Assembly (NCBI GenBank): GCA_905250075.1
Contig: CAJNOP010000021.1
Coordinates: forward strand, 2,319,808 to 2,383,807
Reading direction: 5' to 3'
DNA length: 64,000 nucleotides
From: Rotaria sp. Silwood1
Taxonomy: Eukaryota; Rotifera; Eurotatoria; Philodinida; Philodinidae
The notes beneath the pieces were generated by a model. It had not been told where the DNA came from and made no database searches. It worked only from the letters and a program-made list of their open reading frames with translations. Positions 63,885 to 64,000 of this stretch are shown here, piece by piece. The translations under genes and the position numbers were made by a program. The stretch's first letter is position 1. Each line of letters starts with the position of its first letter.

Positions 63885-64000
63885 CTGTAATTTGTGTGTA
63901 AAAAATCTCGTTTAATATCTTTAAAGAGATAACATCATACACGTGTGATAAACAAATATACTATTTAGTTCTCTTTCATGTAATGATAATGTTAAATCTT

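Overview
This is a eukaryotic window, most likely from a bdelloid rotifer (a Rotaria- or Adineta-like animal). That assignment is an inference. It rests on an animal gene set (AKT with a PH domain, ULK, hyccin/FAM126, a biogenic-amine-type GPCR), AT-rich DNA, many very short GT-AG introns (about 48-60 nt), tight gene spacing, and a plant-type DYW pentatricopeptide protein, a family reported outside plants in a few lineages including bdelloids. Two runs of exactly 100 N (3245-3344 and 30674-30773) show that it is a scaffolded draft.

Layout. 1-5481 is gene-free and holds a 1.1-kb imperfect inverted repeat and a TTAA-flanked piggyBac-like element beside the first gap. 5482-7573 (-) is a PPTC7-like mitochondrial PP2C phosphatase. 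9651-12009 (-) is PDIA6 and 12423-13692 (+) is mitochondrial malate dehydrogenase; they diverge from a 413-bp spacer. TMEM258 starts only 85 bp after malate dehydrogenase. 15371-20454 (+) is an 18-exon ULK/Atg1 autophagy kinase with a Harbinger-like MITE in one intron. 22908-23821 (-) is an orphan single-pass membrane protein. 25222-25830 is a degenerate minisatellite. 26484-29866 (-) is a nucleostemin/GNL3-type GTPase. 30520 is a mariner-like terminus near the second gap. 33469-33632 (+) is a U1 snRNA gene, followed by an orphan acidic protein at 33749-34528. 34529-42704 is mostly empty apart from a large foldback. 42705-45034 (+) is the GPCR. 45035-48215 has another foldback. 48216-53911 (+) is hyccin/FAM126, 54484-58281 (+) is the DYW-PPR protein, and 58425-61738 (+) is AKT with a long extra C-terminal tail. 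62520-63186 (-) is a secreted DOPA 4,5-dioxygenase-like protein. 63579-63884 (-) is the last exon of a gene that runs off the right edge.

Most genes are housekeeping: secretory-pathway folding and glycosylation (PDIA6, TMEM258), mitochondria (MDH, PPTC7, probably the PPR protein), nucleolus (GNL3) and lipid-kinase/growth signalling (hyccin, AKT, ULK). They do not form one obvious system. The multi-exon models were joined by hand; nine of the ten complete ones need splicing to keep an open frame, and every total is divisible by three. The most interesting points are the U1 gene with a TATA box, the family of foldback elements, the DYW-PPR gene, the possible operon-like pairs and the AKT tail.
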